Part shown: positions 10,087-18,715 of the stretch, piece after piece
Numbering within the stretch: the first letter of the stretch is position 1
Layout of the letters: each line of letters opens with the position of its first letter
From: Wenyingzhuangia sp.
GTDB taxonomy: Bacteria > Bacteroidota > Bacteroidia > Flavobacteriales > Flavobacteriaceae
DNA: 47,472 nt
Assembly (NCBI GenBank): GCA_020628175.1
Contig: JAHDFK010000011.1
Span: 1 to 47,472 of the forward strand
Direction of reading: 5' to 3'
The notes under the pieces: generated by a model
Database searches by the model: none
What the model saw: only the letters and a program-made list of their open reading frames with translations
What the model was told of the DNA's origin: nothing
Position numbers and translations under genes: made by a program

Positions 10087-11166
10087 ATGTTAGATAAGTT
10101 ACAAATTGTAAGGCAACGTTTTGACGAGGTTTCGGATTTAATTATTCAACCAGATATTATTACAGATCAAAAGCGTTATGCAAAACTTAATAAAGAATAT
10201 AAAGATTTAAGCAAGGTTGTAGAAAAAGGTAACGAATATGCTACAATAGTTGCAAATATAGAAGAAGCAAAAGAAATTATATCTGATGGATCTGATGCCG
10301 AAATGGTCGAAATGGCTAAAATGGAATTGGAAGAAGGAACTCAAAGAATTCCACAGTTAGAAGAAGAAATTAAATTTATGTTGATTCCGAAAGATCCGGA
10401 AGATGCTAAAAATGTAATTGTAGAAATTAGAGCGGGTACAGGAGGTGATGAAGCAAGTATTTTTGCTGGAGATTTGTATAGAATGTATACAAAGTATGCA
10501 TCTACTAGAGGGTGGAAATGTGAAGTAGAAGATATTGCAGATGGAACTTCTGGAGGGTTTAAAGAGATTATTTTTAGTGTATCTGGAGATGATGTATATG
10601 GAGATTTAAAGTTTGAGTCTGGAGTACACCGTGTACAACGTGTACCGCAAACAGAAACACAAGGACGTGTACATACTTCTGCAGCTACAGTAATGGTATT
10701 GCCAGAAGCCGAAGAGTTTGATATTGATATGAAGCAAAGCGATATTCGTGTAGATTATTTCTGTTCTTCAGGTCCTGGAGGTCAGTCTGTAAACACCACT
10801 TATTCTGCTGTACGTTTAACACACGTACCCACAGGTTTGGTAGCACAATGTCAAGATCAAAAATCGCAGCACAAAAACAAAGATAAAGCCATGAAGGTGT
10901 TACGTTCTCGTTTGTACGAACAAGAGCTAGAAAAAAAATTAGCTGCCGATTCTGCTAAGAGAAATTCATTAGTAGCAAGTGGAGATAGATCTGCTAAAAT
11001 TAGAACCTACAATTACCCGCAAGGACGTGTAACTGAACACAGAATTGGATTGACTTTGTATGATTTAGCAAAAATAATAGATGGAGATATTCATAAAATT
11101 ATAGATGAGCTAAAACTTACCGAAAATACAGAAAAGTTAAAGGAGTTAGGAGAAGCTAATATTTAA
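10087..11166 (+). CDS. prfA: Peptide chain release factor 1
   Basis: RF1 reads UAA and UAG stop codons in the ribosomal A site and triggers release of the finished peptide. The 359-aa length is normal for the family. Two defining motifs are present: PQT at residues 187-189, the PxT codon-recognition tripeptide that separates RF1 from RF2 (SPF), and GGQ at 231-233, which reaches the peptidyl transferase centre. The N-terminal 100 residues are the expected helical domain. The gene stands alone between two hairpin terminators. Confidence 0.97.
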   Translation: MLDKLQIVRQRFDEVSDLIIQPDIITDQKRYAKLNKEYKDLSKVVEKGNEYATIVANIEEAKEIISDGSDAEMVEMAKMELEEGTQRIPQLEEEIKFMLIPKDPEDAKNVIVEIRAGTGGDEASIFAGDLYRMYTKYASTRGWKCEVEDIADGTSGGFKEIIFSVSGDDVYGDLKFESGVHRVQRVPQTETQGRVHTSAATVMVLPEAEEFDIDMKQSDIRVDYFCSSGPGGQSVNTTYSAVRLTHVPTGLVAQCQDQKSQHKNKDKAMKVLRSRLYEQELEKKLAADSAKRNSLVASGDRSAKIRTYNYPQGRVTEHRIGLTLYDLAKIIDGDIHKIIDELKLTENTEKLKELGEANI

Positions 11167-11174
11167 TACTGAAT

Positions 11175-11204
11175 AAAAAAAGTCCCTTTTGAGGGACTTT
11201 TTTT
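11175..11204 (+). terminator. Terminator of prfA
   Basis: A stem of AAAAAAAGTCCCT against AGGGACTTTTTTT with a 4-base loop, 8 bases after the prfA stop, ends in a T run. Confidence 0.88.
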
Positions 11205-11346
11205 ATATCTATTTTTAAGATAGTAGATAGATAGGTGGTTTAATTTTTATAGACTTGTATTACATTGTGAAAATATGAGTTTTTAATACAGATTCGTAGA
11301 GTGCTTTCTATCGATTTTTTTAATTTTACGAGTACATACACAGAAC

Positions 11347-12126
11347 ATGAATTTAACACTTACAAAACCCATTGTTTTTTTTGATTTAGAAACAACAGGT
11401 ATCAATATAGCAAAAGATAGAATTGTTGAAATATCAATTTTAAAAGTTTTTCCTAACGGAAATAAAGAAAGTAAAACATGGTTGGTAAACCCAGGTGTTA
11501 AAATACCTAAAGAATCGTCTGATATACACGGAATAACAGATGATAAAATTGCGAACGAACCTTCTTTTAAAGAATTAGCACCGAGCATTTATACTTTAAT
11601 TAAAGGATGCGATTTGGCAGGGTTTAATTCTAATAGATTTGATATACCCTTGTTGGCAGAAGAAATGTTACGAGCAGAAGTTGCTGATTTTGATTTGACA
11701 AACGTGAAGTTTGTAGATGTTCAAACCATTTTTCATAAAAAAGAACAAAGAACCTTAACTGCGGGTTACAAGTTTTATTGTGATAAGGATTTAGAAGGAG
11801 CACATTCAGCAGAAGCTGATACAAATGCTACCTATGAAATTTTATTGGCACAAATTGAAAAATACGAAGATTTAGGAACAGATGTTGCAAGTTTAAGTAC
11901 ATACTCGTCACACAACAAGCGAGCAGATTTTGCTGGTTTTATTCAGTTTAACGAGCAAGATGAGGAGATTTTCACCTTTGGAAAATATAAAAATAGAACT
12001 GTTTTAGATGTTTTAGCAGAAAACCCGGGTTATTATAATTGGATTATGAATGCTGATTTTCCGCTATACACAAAAAAAGTACTGACAAGTATTAAATTAA
12101 AAACGTTAAATACCAAATTAAAGTAA
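11347..12126 (+). CDS. DnaQ-like 3'-5' exonuclease (DEDDh) with C-terminal FGKYK domain
   Basis: The 259-aa protein starts with the exonuclease fold: FFDLETTGI (first Asp and Glu, near residues 12-14), a middle GFNSNRFDIPLL block, and a late AHSAEADTNATYEIL block with the final His and Asp. These are the metal-binding residues of DEDDh nucleases, which remove nucleotides from DNA or RNA 3' ends. The C-terminal 60 residues (FTFGKYKNRTVLDVLAENPGYYNWIM) match a small domain often attached to such nucleases in Bacteroidota. It is not the Pol III epsilon subunit by context. The next two genes follow at 2 and 4 bases, which indicates an operon. Confidence 0.85.
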   Translation: MNLTLTKPIVFFDLETTGINIAKDRIVEISILKVFPNGNKESKTWLVNPGVKIPKESSDIHGITDDKIANEPSFKELAPSIYTLIKGCDLAGFNSNRFDIPLLAEEMLRAEVADFDLTNVKFVDVQTIFHKKEQRTLTAGYKFYCDKDLEGAHSAEADTNATYEILLAQIEKYEDLGTDVASLSTYSSHNKRADFAGFIQFNEQDEEIFTFGKYKNRTVLDVLAENPGYYNWIMNADFPLYTKKVLTSIKLKTLNTKLK

Positions 12127-12128
12127 TT

Positions 12129-12626
12129 ATGTACGTACCCTACCATACTTTACCCCAAAACTCTAGAGTTTGGATTTACCAATCGGATAGAGAGTTTACA
12201 GAAAAAGAACAGGAGTTTATAAGTAATGCAACTACCGATTTTGTTGAACAATGGACACGTCATGGCGAAAATGTAAAAGGAAGTTTTATACTCGTGTATA
12301 ACCGTTTTTTAATCATTGCTGTGGATCAAGATTTTGTAGAAGTTTCGGGATGTTCTATTGACGCTTCGGTAAAATTAGTACAACACATACAGGCCGAATT
12401 AAAGGTTGATATGTTGAATAAATTAACTGTTGCTTATAAAGTTAACGATACTGTTGTTACAGATTCTCTATCGAACTTTACAACAAAGGCAAAAGAAGGA
12501 AGCATAGACTCGGAAACAATTGTTTTTAATAATATGGTAAATACTATAGAAGGAGTTGCCACTTCTTGGGAAGTTGCTGCAAAAGACAGTTGGCACAATC
12601 GTTTTGTAAATACACCATCAATATAA
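12129..12626 (+). CDS. Conserved Bacteroidota protein, often labelled 'ABC transporter ATPase'
   Basis: The 165-aa protein begins MYVPYHTLPQNSRVWIYQSDREF. This family is conserved in Flavobacteriaceae and I recall it being named 'ABC transporter ATPase' in databases. The sequence gives no support for that name: it has no Walker A motif, no signature motif, no signal peptide and no membrane segment. It looks like a soluble alpha/beta protein with conserved Trp and His residues near the ends. Its function is unknown. It lies 2 bases after the exonuclease and 4 bases before the GH3 fusion, so it is probably coexpressed with both. Confidence 0.7.
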   Translation: MYVPYHTLPQNSRVWIYQSDREFTEKEQEFISNATTDFVEQWTRHGENVKGSFILVYNRFLIIAVDQDFVEVSGCSIDASVKLVQHIQAELKVDMLNKLTVAYKVNDTVVTDSLSNFTTKAKEGSIDSETIVFNNMVNTIEGVATSWEVAAKDSWHNRFVNTPSI

Positions 12627-12630
12627 TTAC

Positions 12631-15552
12631 ATGAGAGTTTTTCTGTTTTTTACATTCTTTTTACTACAATTTACTCACAGTATTGCACAAGACAATCCTT
12701 TAAACCCGTTATTATCTATAGATAGTATTGTGCAACAAAAATGGGTAGACAGTATTTTGGTAAATATGACCTTAGATGAGAAAATAGGTCAGTTATTTAT
12801 GGTACAAGCCTATTCTAATAAGGGAGAAAAAGAAGAACAAGAAATAAGTAATTACATAGAGAAATATAAAATTGGAGGTTTAATTTTTATGCAAGGAAGC
12901 CCTAAAAAGCAGGTGGAATTGTATACGAAATACCAAAAAAAATCAAAAATACCTTTACTTGTAGGTTTTGACGGAGAGTGGGGTTTGTCTATGCGTTTGA
13001 AACCTTCTTTTGCATATCCATGGAACATGACATTAGGAGCGGTTCAGAACGATTCTATTATCTATCAGGTTGGAAAACAAATAGGAAAACATGCCAAAGA
13101 AGTAGGTGTGCATATTAATTTCGCTCCTGTTGTAGATATCAATATCAATCCTAAAAATCCAATTATAGGAAATCGATCTTTTGGAGAAGATAGAGAAAAT
13201 GTAACCAACAAAGCTATTGCATTTACACAAGGAATGCAGAGTGTAGGTGTATTGGCAAATGCCAAACATTTTCCAGGACATGGAGATACGGCTTCGGATT
13301 CACATAAAACATTACCTATTTTAAATTTAGGGTTAGATCGTTTGGATTCTATAGAGCTGTATCCTTATAAAAAATTAGCACAATCTAATTTGGGAAGTGT
13401 TATGGTAGCCCATTTAGATGTTCCTGCTTTTAAAACCAAAAAAGGAAGACCAACGTCAATATCCAAAAAAGTAATTACCAATTTATTGAAACAAAAAATT
13501 GGCTTTAAAGGTTTGGTGTTTACCGATGCTTTAAATATGAAAGGAATAGCCAAATTTACTGCGGCAGATAGTGTTGCTTTAGAGGCTCTAAACGCGGGTA
13601 ATGATATGTTGTTAATACCTACCGATGTTGAGAAGAGTATGGCAACGATTAAAAAAAATATTCAAGAGAAACAAATTACAGAACAGCGTTTAGATAGTTC
13701 TGTAATTGCTATTTTAAGAGCGAAATATTGGGTAGGCCTATCAAAAAACAAAACGTTAACTACCAGTAATCTACAAAAAAGGATTCATACAGTTACAGAT
13801 GATTTGCTGTATAAAAAAGTGGTAGAAAATGCGGTAACTTTGGTTAAAAACGATGCTGATTTTTTACCATTAAAACGATTGGATACTTTGAAAATTGCAT
13901 CATTAACATTAGGAGATGCTGCTAATACTACATTTATAGAAACTTTAAACAAATACACGAGGGTTTCAGAAGTTAAAGATGTAACTCTAGAAAATCTGCA
14001 AACAAAATTCAAGAAGTACAATACAGTAATTATCGGGGTTCATAAATCGAGTAAGCACCCATGGAAATCTTATAAAATAGCAAAAAAAGATATTGCTTTA
14101 TTACAAGCAATTTCTAAACATAAAAAGGTAATTCTAACGGTATTTACAAGCCCTTATGCTTTGCTAGATTTAAAAGGATTTACAACAGTTTCTAACGTTG
14201 TTGTAGCTTATCAAAACGATCCTGTTTTTCAATCCGTAGCAGCACAACAAATTTTTGGAGCATTGCCTTTTTTAGGGAAATTACCTGTTTCTGTTTCTGA
14301 TACGTACAAAGTAGGTTCTGGTAGTGCAACCAAAGCAATACAACGTTTGCAGTATGGAGCTCCTGAAGAAGAAAAAATGAGCTCTTTACAGTTATCTAAA
14401 ATAGATTCGGTAGCAGCTCATATCATAAAAAAAAAAATGACGCCAGGCTTACAGGTTTTGGTAGCTAAAAACAGTAAAGTAATATTCGAGAAGTCGTATG
14501 GTCATTTTACGTACGATTCTTTACAGAAAGTCACCAATGCATCTATGTATGATTTGGCATCGCTTACCAAAATATTAGGAGCATTACCCTTGTATTTAAA
14601 GGCTTTTGAAAAGGGAGTGTATAAATTAGATAGTACTTTAGCTGATTTATTGCCAGAATTAAAAGGAAGCGAAATTGCAGATTTGTTAGTGATAGATGTT
14701 TTCGCACATCAATCGGGTTTACAAGCATGGATTCCTTTTTATGAGAAAACAATAGATAGTATTTCTAATTTACCATCAGAAAAAGTATATTCGAAAATAA
14801 ATACTAGAGGTTTTGATGTAAAGGTGGCAAGAGATTTATATTTGAAAAGGTCGTATATAGATACGATTTATAAGGAAATAAAAAATACACCACTTCGTAA
14901 AAAAAGAAACTACAAGTACAGTGGGCTGTCATTTTTTCTCTTTAAAAGTGTTTTAGAAAGATACTATCACTTGCATATGGATGAAATGTTTGAAGAACAG
15001 TTTTCAGAACAATTAGGTGCTAATAAATTATTGTACAATCCATTAAGATTTTATAAATCTAAAGCAATAGTACCCTCAGAAATAGATACTTATTATCGAC
15101 ATCAAACTTTACAAGGAGATGTACATGATATGGCTGCAGCAATGCTGGGCGGTGTTTCTGGAAATGCAGGACTATTTGGTAATGCCAACAATGTGGCAAA
15201 AATGATGCAACTGTATTTAAATGGTGGCGTATACGGAGCTAAAAAATATTTTAGAGCGAATACTTTTAAGCTTTTTAATAAGGCCTATTTTAAACAGAGG
15301 AAGAATAGGAGAGGACTTGTTTTAGACAAGCCAGATATTAAAGGAGAAGTAGAAAATACATGTAACTGTGTATCTATGGATAGTTTTGGACACAGTGGTT
15401 TTACGGGGACTTTTGCTTGGGCAGATCCTAAAACAAACTTAATTTATGTATTTCTGTCTAATAGAACCTATCCTACCATGAAAAATAATGCCTTGGGTAA
15501 AAATAATATTAGAACCGAAATTCAAAAAATCATTCAAAAAGCTATTTTATAA
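12631..15552 (+). CDS. Fusion of GH3 beta-N-acetylhexosaminidase and beta-lactamase-family serine hydrolase
   Basis: The 973-aa secreted protein has a signal peptide (cut after HSIAQ, about residue 20) and two enzyme parts. The first, about 40-370, is a glycoside hydrolase family 3 domain of NagZ type: KHFPGHGDT at 212-220 carries the His/Asp catalytic pair, and Asp299 in FTDALNMKG is the likely nucleophile. A GH3 C-terminal domain fills about 380-570. The second part, about 590-970, is a serine hydrolase with S644-LT-K647, Tyr763 in YSG, and HSG at 921-923 in place of KTG. NagZ enzymes remove N-acetylglucosamine from peptidoglycan fragments and the second part resembles DD-peptidases, so a role in periplasmic wall recycling is a reasonable inference. 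The fusion is known in Bacteroidota. Confidence 0.88.
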   Translation: MRVFLFFTFFLLQFTHSIAQDNPLNPLLSIDSIVQQKWVDSILVNMTLDEKIGQLFMVQAYSNKGEKEEQEISNYIEKYKIGGLIFMQGSPKKQVELYTKYQKKSKIPLLVGFDGEWGLSMRLKPSFAYPWNMTLGAVQNDSIIYQVGKQIGKHAKEVGVHINFAPVVDININPKNPIIGNRSFGEDRENVTNKAIAFTQGMQSVGVLANAKHFPGHGDTASDSHKTLPILNLGLDRLDSIELYPYKKLAQSNLGSVMVAHLDVPAFKTKKGRPTSISKKVITNLLKQKIGFKGLVFTDALNMKGIAKFTAADSVALEALNAGNDMLLIPTDVEKSMATIKKNIQEKQITEQRLDSSVIAILRAKYWVGLSKNKTLTTSNLQKRIHTVTDDLLYKKVVENAVTLVKNDADFLPLKRLDTLKIASLTLGDAANTTFIETLNKYTRVSEVKDVTLENLQTKFKKYNTVIIGVHKSSKHPWKSYKIAKKDIALLQAISKHKKVILTVFTSPYALLDLKGFTTVSNVVVAYQNDPVFQSVAAQQIFGALPFLGKLPVSVSDTYKVGSGSATKAIQRLQYGAPEEEKMSSLQLSKIDSVAAHIIKKKMTPGLQVLVAKNSKVIFEKSYGHFTYDSLQKVTNASMYDLASLTKILGALPLYLKAFEKGVYKLDSTLADLLPELKGSEIADLLVIDVFAHQSGLQAWIPFYEKTIDSISNLPSEKVYSKINTRGFDVKVARDLYLKRSYIDTIYKEIKNTPLRKKRNYKYSGLSFFLFKSVLERYYHLHMDEMFEEQFSEQLGANKLLYNPLRFYKSKAIVPSEIDTYYRHQTLQGDVHDMAAAMLGGVSGNAGLFGNANNVAKMMQLYLNGGVYGAKKYFRANTFKLFNKAYFKQRKNRRGLVLDKPDIKGEVENTCNCVSMDSFGHSGFTGTFAWADPKTNLIYVFLSNRTYPTMKNNALGKNNIRTEIQKIIQKAIL

Positions 15553-15762
15553 ATGAGAGCTAAAGAGATTGTTATTAGGTGTATATACGTAGTTTCGTAG
15601 TTTTTTAATGTAGTTTAAAATAATAGAATCTTAAAATTAAGTATAATTCGTACGTATTTTTAAGGGTACTTTTTTTTCATTTTGCAATTATAGTTTATAT
15701 TTGAATCACTAAAACAAAGTTAAGAATACTTAAATTAAACAAACTACAATAAATTAAACACT

Positions 15763-16149
15763 ATGAAACGTTTTGGATTGCTATCACTTTTTACTGTATT
15801 ATTAATTTGTATAGGCTGTTCTAGTAAAAACAAATCAGAGTTTGAAAGTATTTCTGCAAGTGGTTTTGAGCCAGGTTGGGAGTTAAAGATCACAAAAGTG
15901 AATAAAATTTACCAATTTGTAATTTTATCTGATTCAGGTGCAAAAAAACAAACAGGAGATTTGTTTTTAGAAGACACCAATAATTTATCTATTGTAAAGT
16001 TAAAAGGAAGCTCAAGCACCAACTTACCTGTTTTTGCAACGTATACAAAGTCTAAATGTTTAAACAATGCAGGCGAAAATGTAGGTGGAGAAATTATATT
16101 TAAAATAGGACCAAGTCTATATAGAGATTGTGCTAAGATAGTTCGTTAA
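15763..16149 (+). CDS. Small lipoprotein of the COG3650-like EPGW type
   Basis: The 128-aa product has a short signal sequence and a lipobox ending in IG-C19, followed by SSKNK, so it should be lipid-anchored. The motif SGFEPGWELKI near residues 34-44 resembles the NEPGW motif of small periplasmic proteins grouped in COG3650, whose function is unknown. Two cysteines near the C-terminus (CLNN... and RDC) may form a disulfide. A TATATTTG element lies at 15696-15703, but no TTG stands at the proper spacing. The 210 bases upstream hold nothing else that I recognise. It converges on the TonB receptor gene and shares its terminator. Confidence 0.6.
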   Translation: MKRFGLLSLFTVLLICIGCSSKNKSEFESISASGFEPGWELKITKVNKIYQFVILSDSGAKKQTGDLFLEDTNNLSIVKLKGSSSTNLPVFATYTKSKCLNNAGENVGGEIIFKIGPSLYRDCAKIVR

Positions 16150-16171
16150 AAAAAACTAAAATTCAGCAATT

Positions 16172-16211
16172 AAAAAAGCTCAGTATTTAATTTTAAATAC
16201 TGAGCTTTTTT
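16172..16211. terminator. Two-way terminator between convergent genes
   Basis: A 19-bp perfect stem (from AAAAAAGCTCAGTATTTAA to its complement) with a 2-base centre lies between the lipoprotein gene on plus and the TonB receptor gene on minus. A and T tracts on both sides suit termination in both directions. Confidence 0.88.
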
Positions 16212-16232
16212 ATAACAATAGAAATAAGATTA

Positions 16233-18704
16233 TTAAAATTGCATACCTATTTTAAAATTTAATATACGACCTGTTAAAATATTAGGGACTCCGTTATAAC
16301 TATTATTGTCTACATCATATATCCATGTATTTGTGGTAGAATTGTTGATGTCAAAAATGTTAAAAAGTTCTAAACCTAGGTCTAATTCTTTAAAGTGACT
16401 TAAGAAGCCTTTTTCGTATTGTTTGTTCTTGTCAACTATAATATAAGAAGCTCCAATATCGGCTCTTCTGTATGGGCGTAAACGTGTGTTAAAATTGTAT
16501 CTGTCAATATCGTTTTCAGAAATAGGATTTGCCGTTGCATTTGTTGGAGAACCTCCAGGAAGGCTTGAATTTAAAACTAAATTTAAATACACTTTAAAGT
16601 TAGGATTACTTGGTACATAATCTTGAAATAACATAGCAAACTTAAAACGTTGGTCTGTAGGACGCGCTATATAACCTCTGTTATTGGTGTTTTCTTCGGT
16701 TTTTAGAAAACCTAAACTCACCCAGCTTTCTTTACCTGGTACAAATTCTCCACTCAGTCTAAAATCTAACCCAGCTGCATATCCTTCTGTATTGTTATTC
16801 GCATCATAACGAATACGTACATTGTCTAACGAATAGGCGTTGATGTTGTTTAATTGCTTAAAATAGGCTTCGGAAGTCATTTTAAAAGGACGATTCCAAA
16901 TATTAAAACTATACTCATTAGAAAATACATAGTGTATAGATTCTTGCGCCTTAACGTTTAATTGAATTTCACCTTGTGGATTACGCAATTCTTTGTACGA
17001 TGGTGGTTGGTGGTAATACCCTGCCGCTAATCGGAACACCATGTCTGTATCTTCCCAATCGGGTTTAAGAGATAGTCTAAAACGAGGACTAATTGTTTGT
17101 TGAAGGTCTGATTTTTGATTTGCGTTATTGTTATTTAAATACCAAAGTTGTGTTCTAACTCCGGCATGATGCCATAAAATATGATCTCCTAAAAACCATT
17201 TTTTATTCCACTGCGCATATCCTGAAAAACGATAAATATCAGCATTATTAGTTGCACGAATACTATAAAAAGGGCTGATAGCTTCGTTAAAAGGAACTAA
17301 GGGTGTATTTACAACTTCTTGATTGATGTTTCTTAGTGTAACTCCATTATCGTCTATAGCGGTCCACTCACTAATTCTATCTCTAATATTTTCGTGCTGT
17401 GCTTTAAAACCGACTTCTATTTTGTGATTGTTAACTTTATGTTGCAACGTTAATTTTGCATTGGCTATTAAAATATCTAAATCATTTCTGGCATGGTCTA
17501 ATTGTGCACCTACGCCCGATGTAAATAAAGGATTTCCTGTAGTAGGGTCTAACTCAGATATGGTGTAAGCTCCAAAAATATCGTAGTGCTCTTGTTCTTG
17601 CGTGTTAAATACCGAAGTAGTAAGGTTTATATTAGTGTTTTTGTTGAATTTGTATTTGTAGCTTAACGCTCCAAAATAAGTTTCAAAATCATCTTGCTCA
17701 TTACCTTCGTAAAAAACAACCAATTCTCTAGGTTGTATCAATCCTCCAAATTTTGTTGATCTTGATAGCGGTTGAAAATTATAATTGTTGATGGCAATAT
17801 TTCCTAAAAAATCTAAACTACTTTTTTTGTTGATTTGATAAGACAAATAGGTTTGTATATCTGCAAAAACAGGTCTAAAGTTGGTTTCGGTATCTTTACT
17901 GTTTACCAATAGTTGATTGTTTCTGTAACGAGCTCCAATAAGTGTAGACAGTTTTTTGTTTAAAAAAAGATTTTCGTAGGTGTAACTTGCGCCTAAGAGG
18001 TTCAAATTTACTGTAGAAAGTTCTTTTTTAGGTTTTTTGTAATGAATGTTTAGTACAGATGATAATCGGTCTCCAAATTTTGTTTCGAAACCACCTGCCG
18101 AAAAATTCACATTTTCAGTCATATCTGTATTTAAAAAGCTGAGTCCTTCTTGTTGCCCAGATCGTATTAAAAAAGGTCTGTAAATTTCGATACCATTAAC
18201 ATATACCAAATTTTCATCAAAATTACCTCCACGAACACTGTATTGCGTACTTAACTCGTTGCTATTGTTAACACCGGGTTGGGTCATTAATAAATTTTCG
18301 ATACCCGCATTGGCACCAGGAATTCGTTTTAATTTTTTTACATCCACTTGCAAGAGTCCCTTTTGAGCAGCCTGATAATTTTTCAAGGTAACTTCTTCTA
18401 TTTCTTGAGCTTTCACTTCTAGTGTAGGAGAGTACTTTATGGTTTTGTTTTTGTAGCCTCTAAAGGTTTTAAATACGGTTCCATATCCTAAAGAAGAAAA
18501 TTTTACAAGTGTTTTCTTGTTTGCAGGAATTTCAATTTTATAAAATCCGTTCTCGTCGGTAACAGTACCTTTTTCGCCATATTTTACAACAACACCTGCT
18601 AGCTTTTGTTTGCTTTTGTTGGTTACATTACCAGATATAAAACCTGTTTGCGCAAACATAAATGAGGTAAAAAGAAGACTAAATAATAAAACTATTTTTT
18701 TCAA
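16233..18704 (-). CDS. TonB-dependent outer-membrane receptor with carboxypeptidase-like N-terminal domain
   Basis: The 823-aa protein has a signal peptide (cut after MFAQ, about residue 19). A CarboxypepD-regulatory-like beta-sandwich follows at about 22-100 (FISGNVTNKSKQKLAGVVV). The plug lies at about 115-230, with YSVRGGNFDENLVYVNGIEIYRPF as its core, and the beta-barrel fills the rest. The chain ends in KIGMQF, with the terminal Phe typical of outer-membrane barrels. Such receptors import large substrates using TonB energy. No SusD-like partner is nearby, so it does not belong to a polysaccharide utilisation locus here, and the substrate cannot be told. It follows an M23 peptidase gene at 11 bases and is probably cotranscribed with it. 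Confidence 0.88.
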   Translation of the reverse strand: MKKIVLLFSLLFTSFMFAQTGFISGNVTNKSKQKLAGVVVKYGEKGTVTDENGFYKIEIPANKKTLVKFSSLGYGTVFKTFRGYKNKTIKYSPTLEVKAQEIEEVTLKNYQAAQKGLLQVDVKKLKRIPGANAGIENLLMTQPGVNNSNELSTQYSVRGGNFDENLVYVNGIEIYRPFLIRSGQQEGLSFLNTDMTENVNFSAGGFETKFGDRLSSVLNIHYKKPKKELSTVNLNLLGASYTYENLFLNKKLSTLIGARYRNNQLLVNSKDTETNFRPVFADIQTYLSYQINKKSSLDFLGNIAINNYNFQPLSRSTKFGGLIQPRELVVFYEGNEQDDFETYFGALSYKYKFNKNTNINLTTSVFNTQEQEHYDIFGAYTISELDPTTGNPLFTSGVGAQLDHARNDLDILIANAKLTLQHKVNNHKIEVGFKAQHENIRDRISEWTAIDDNGVTLRNINQEVVNTPLVPFNEAISPFYSIRATNNADIYRFSGYAQWNKKWFLGDHILWHHAGVRTQLWYLNNNNANQKSDLQQTISPRFRLSLKPDWEDTDMVFRLAAGYYHQPPSYKELRNPQGEIQLNVKAQESIHYVFSNEYSFNIWNRPFKMTSEAYFKQLNNINAYSLDNVRIRYDANNNTEGYAAGLDFRLSGEFVPGKESWVSLGFLKTEENTNNRGYIARPTDQRFKFAMLFQDYVPSNPNFKVYLNLVLNSSLPGGSPTNATANPISENDIDRYNFNTRLRPYRRADIGASYIIVDKNKQYEKGFLSHFKELDLGLELFNIFDINNSTTNTWIYDVDNNSYNGVPNILTGRILNFKIGMQF

Positions 18705-18715
18705 TGAAGTGTGGT

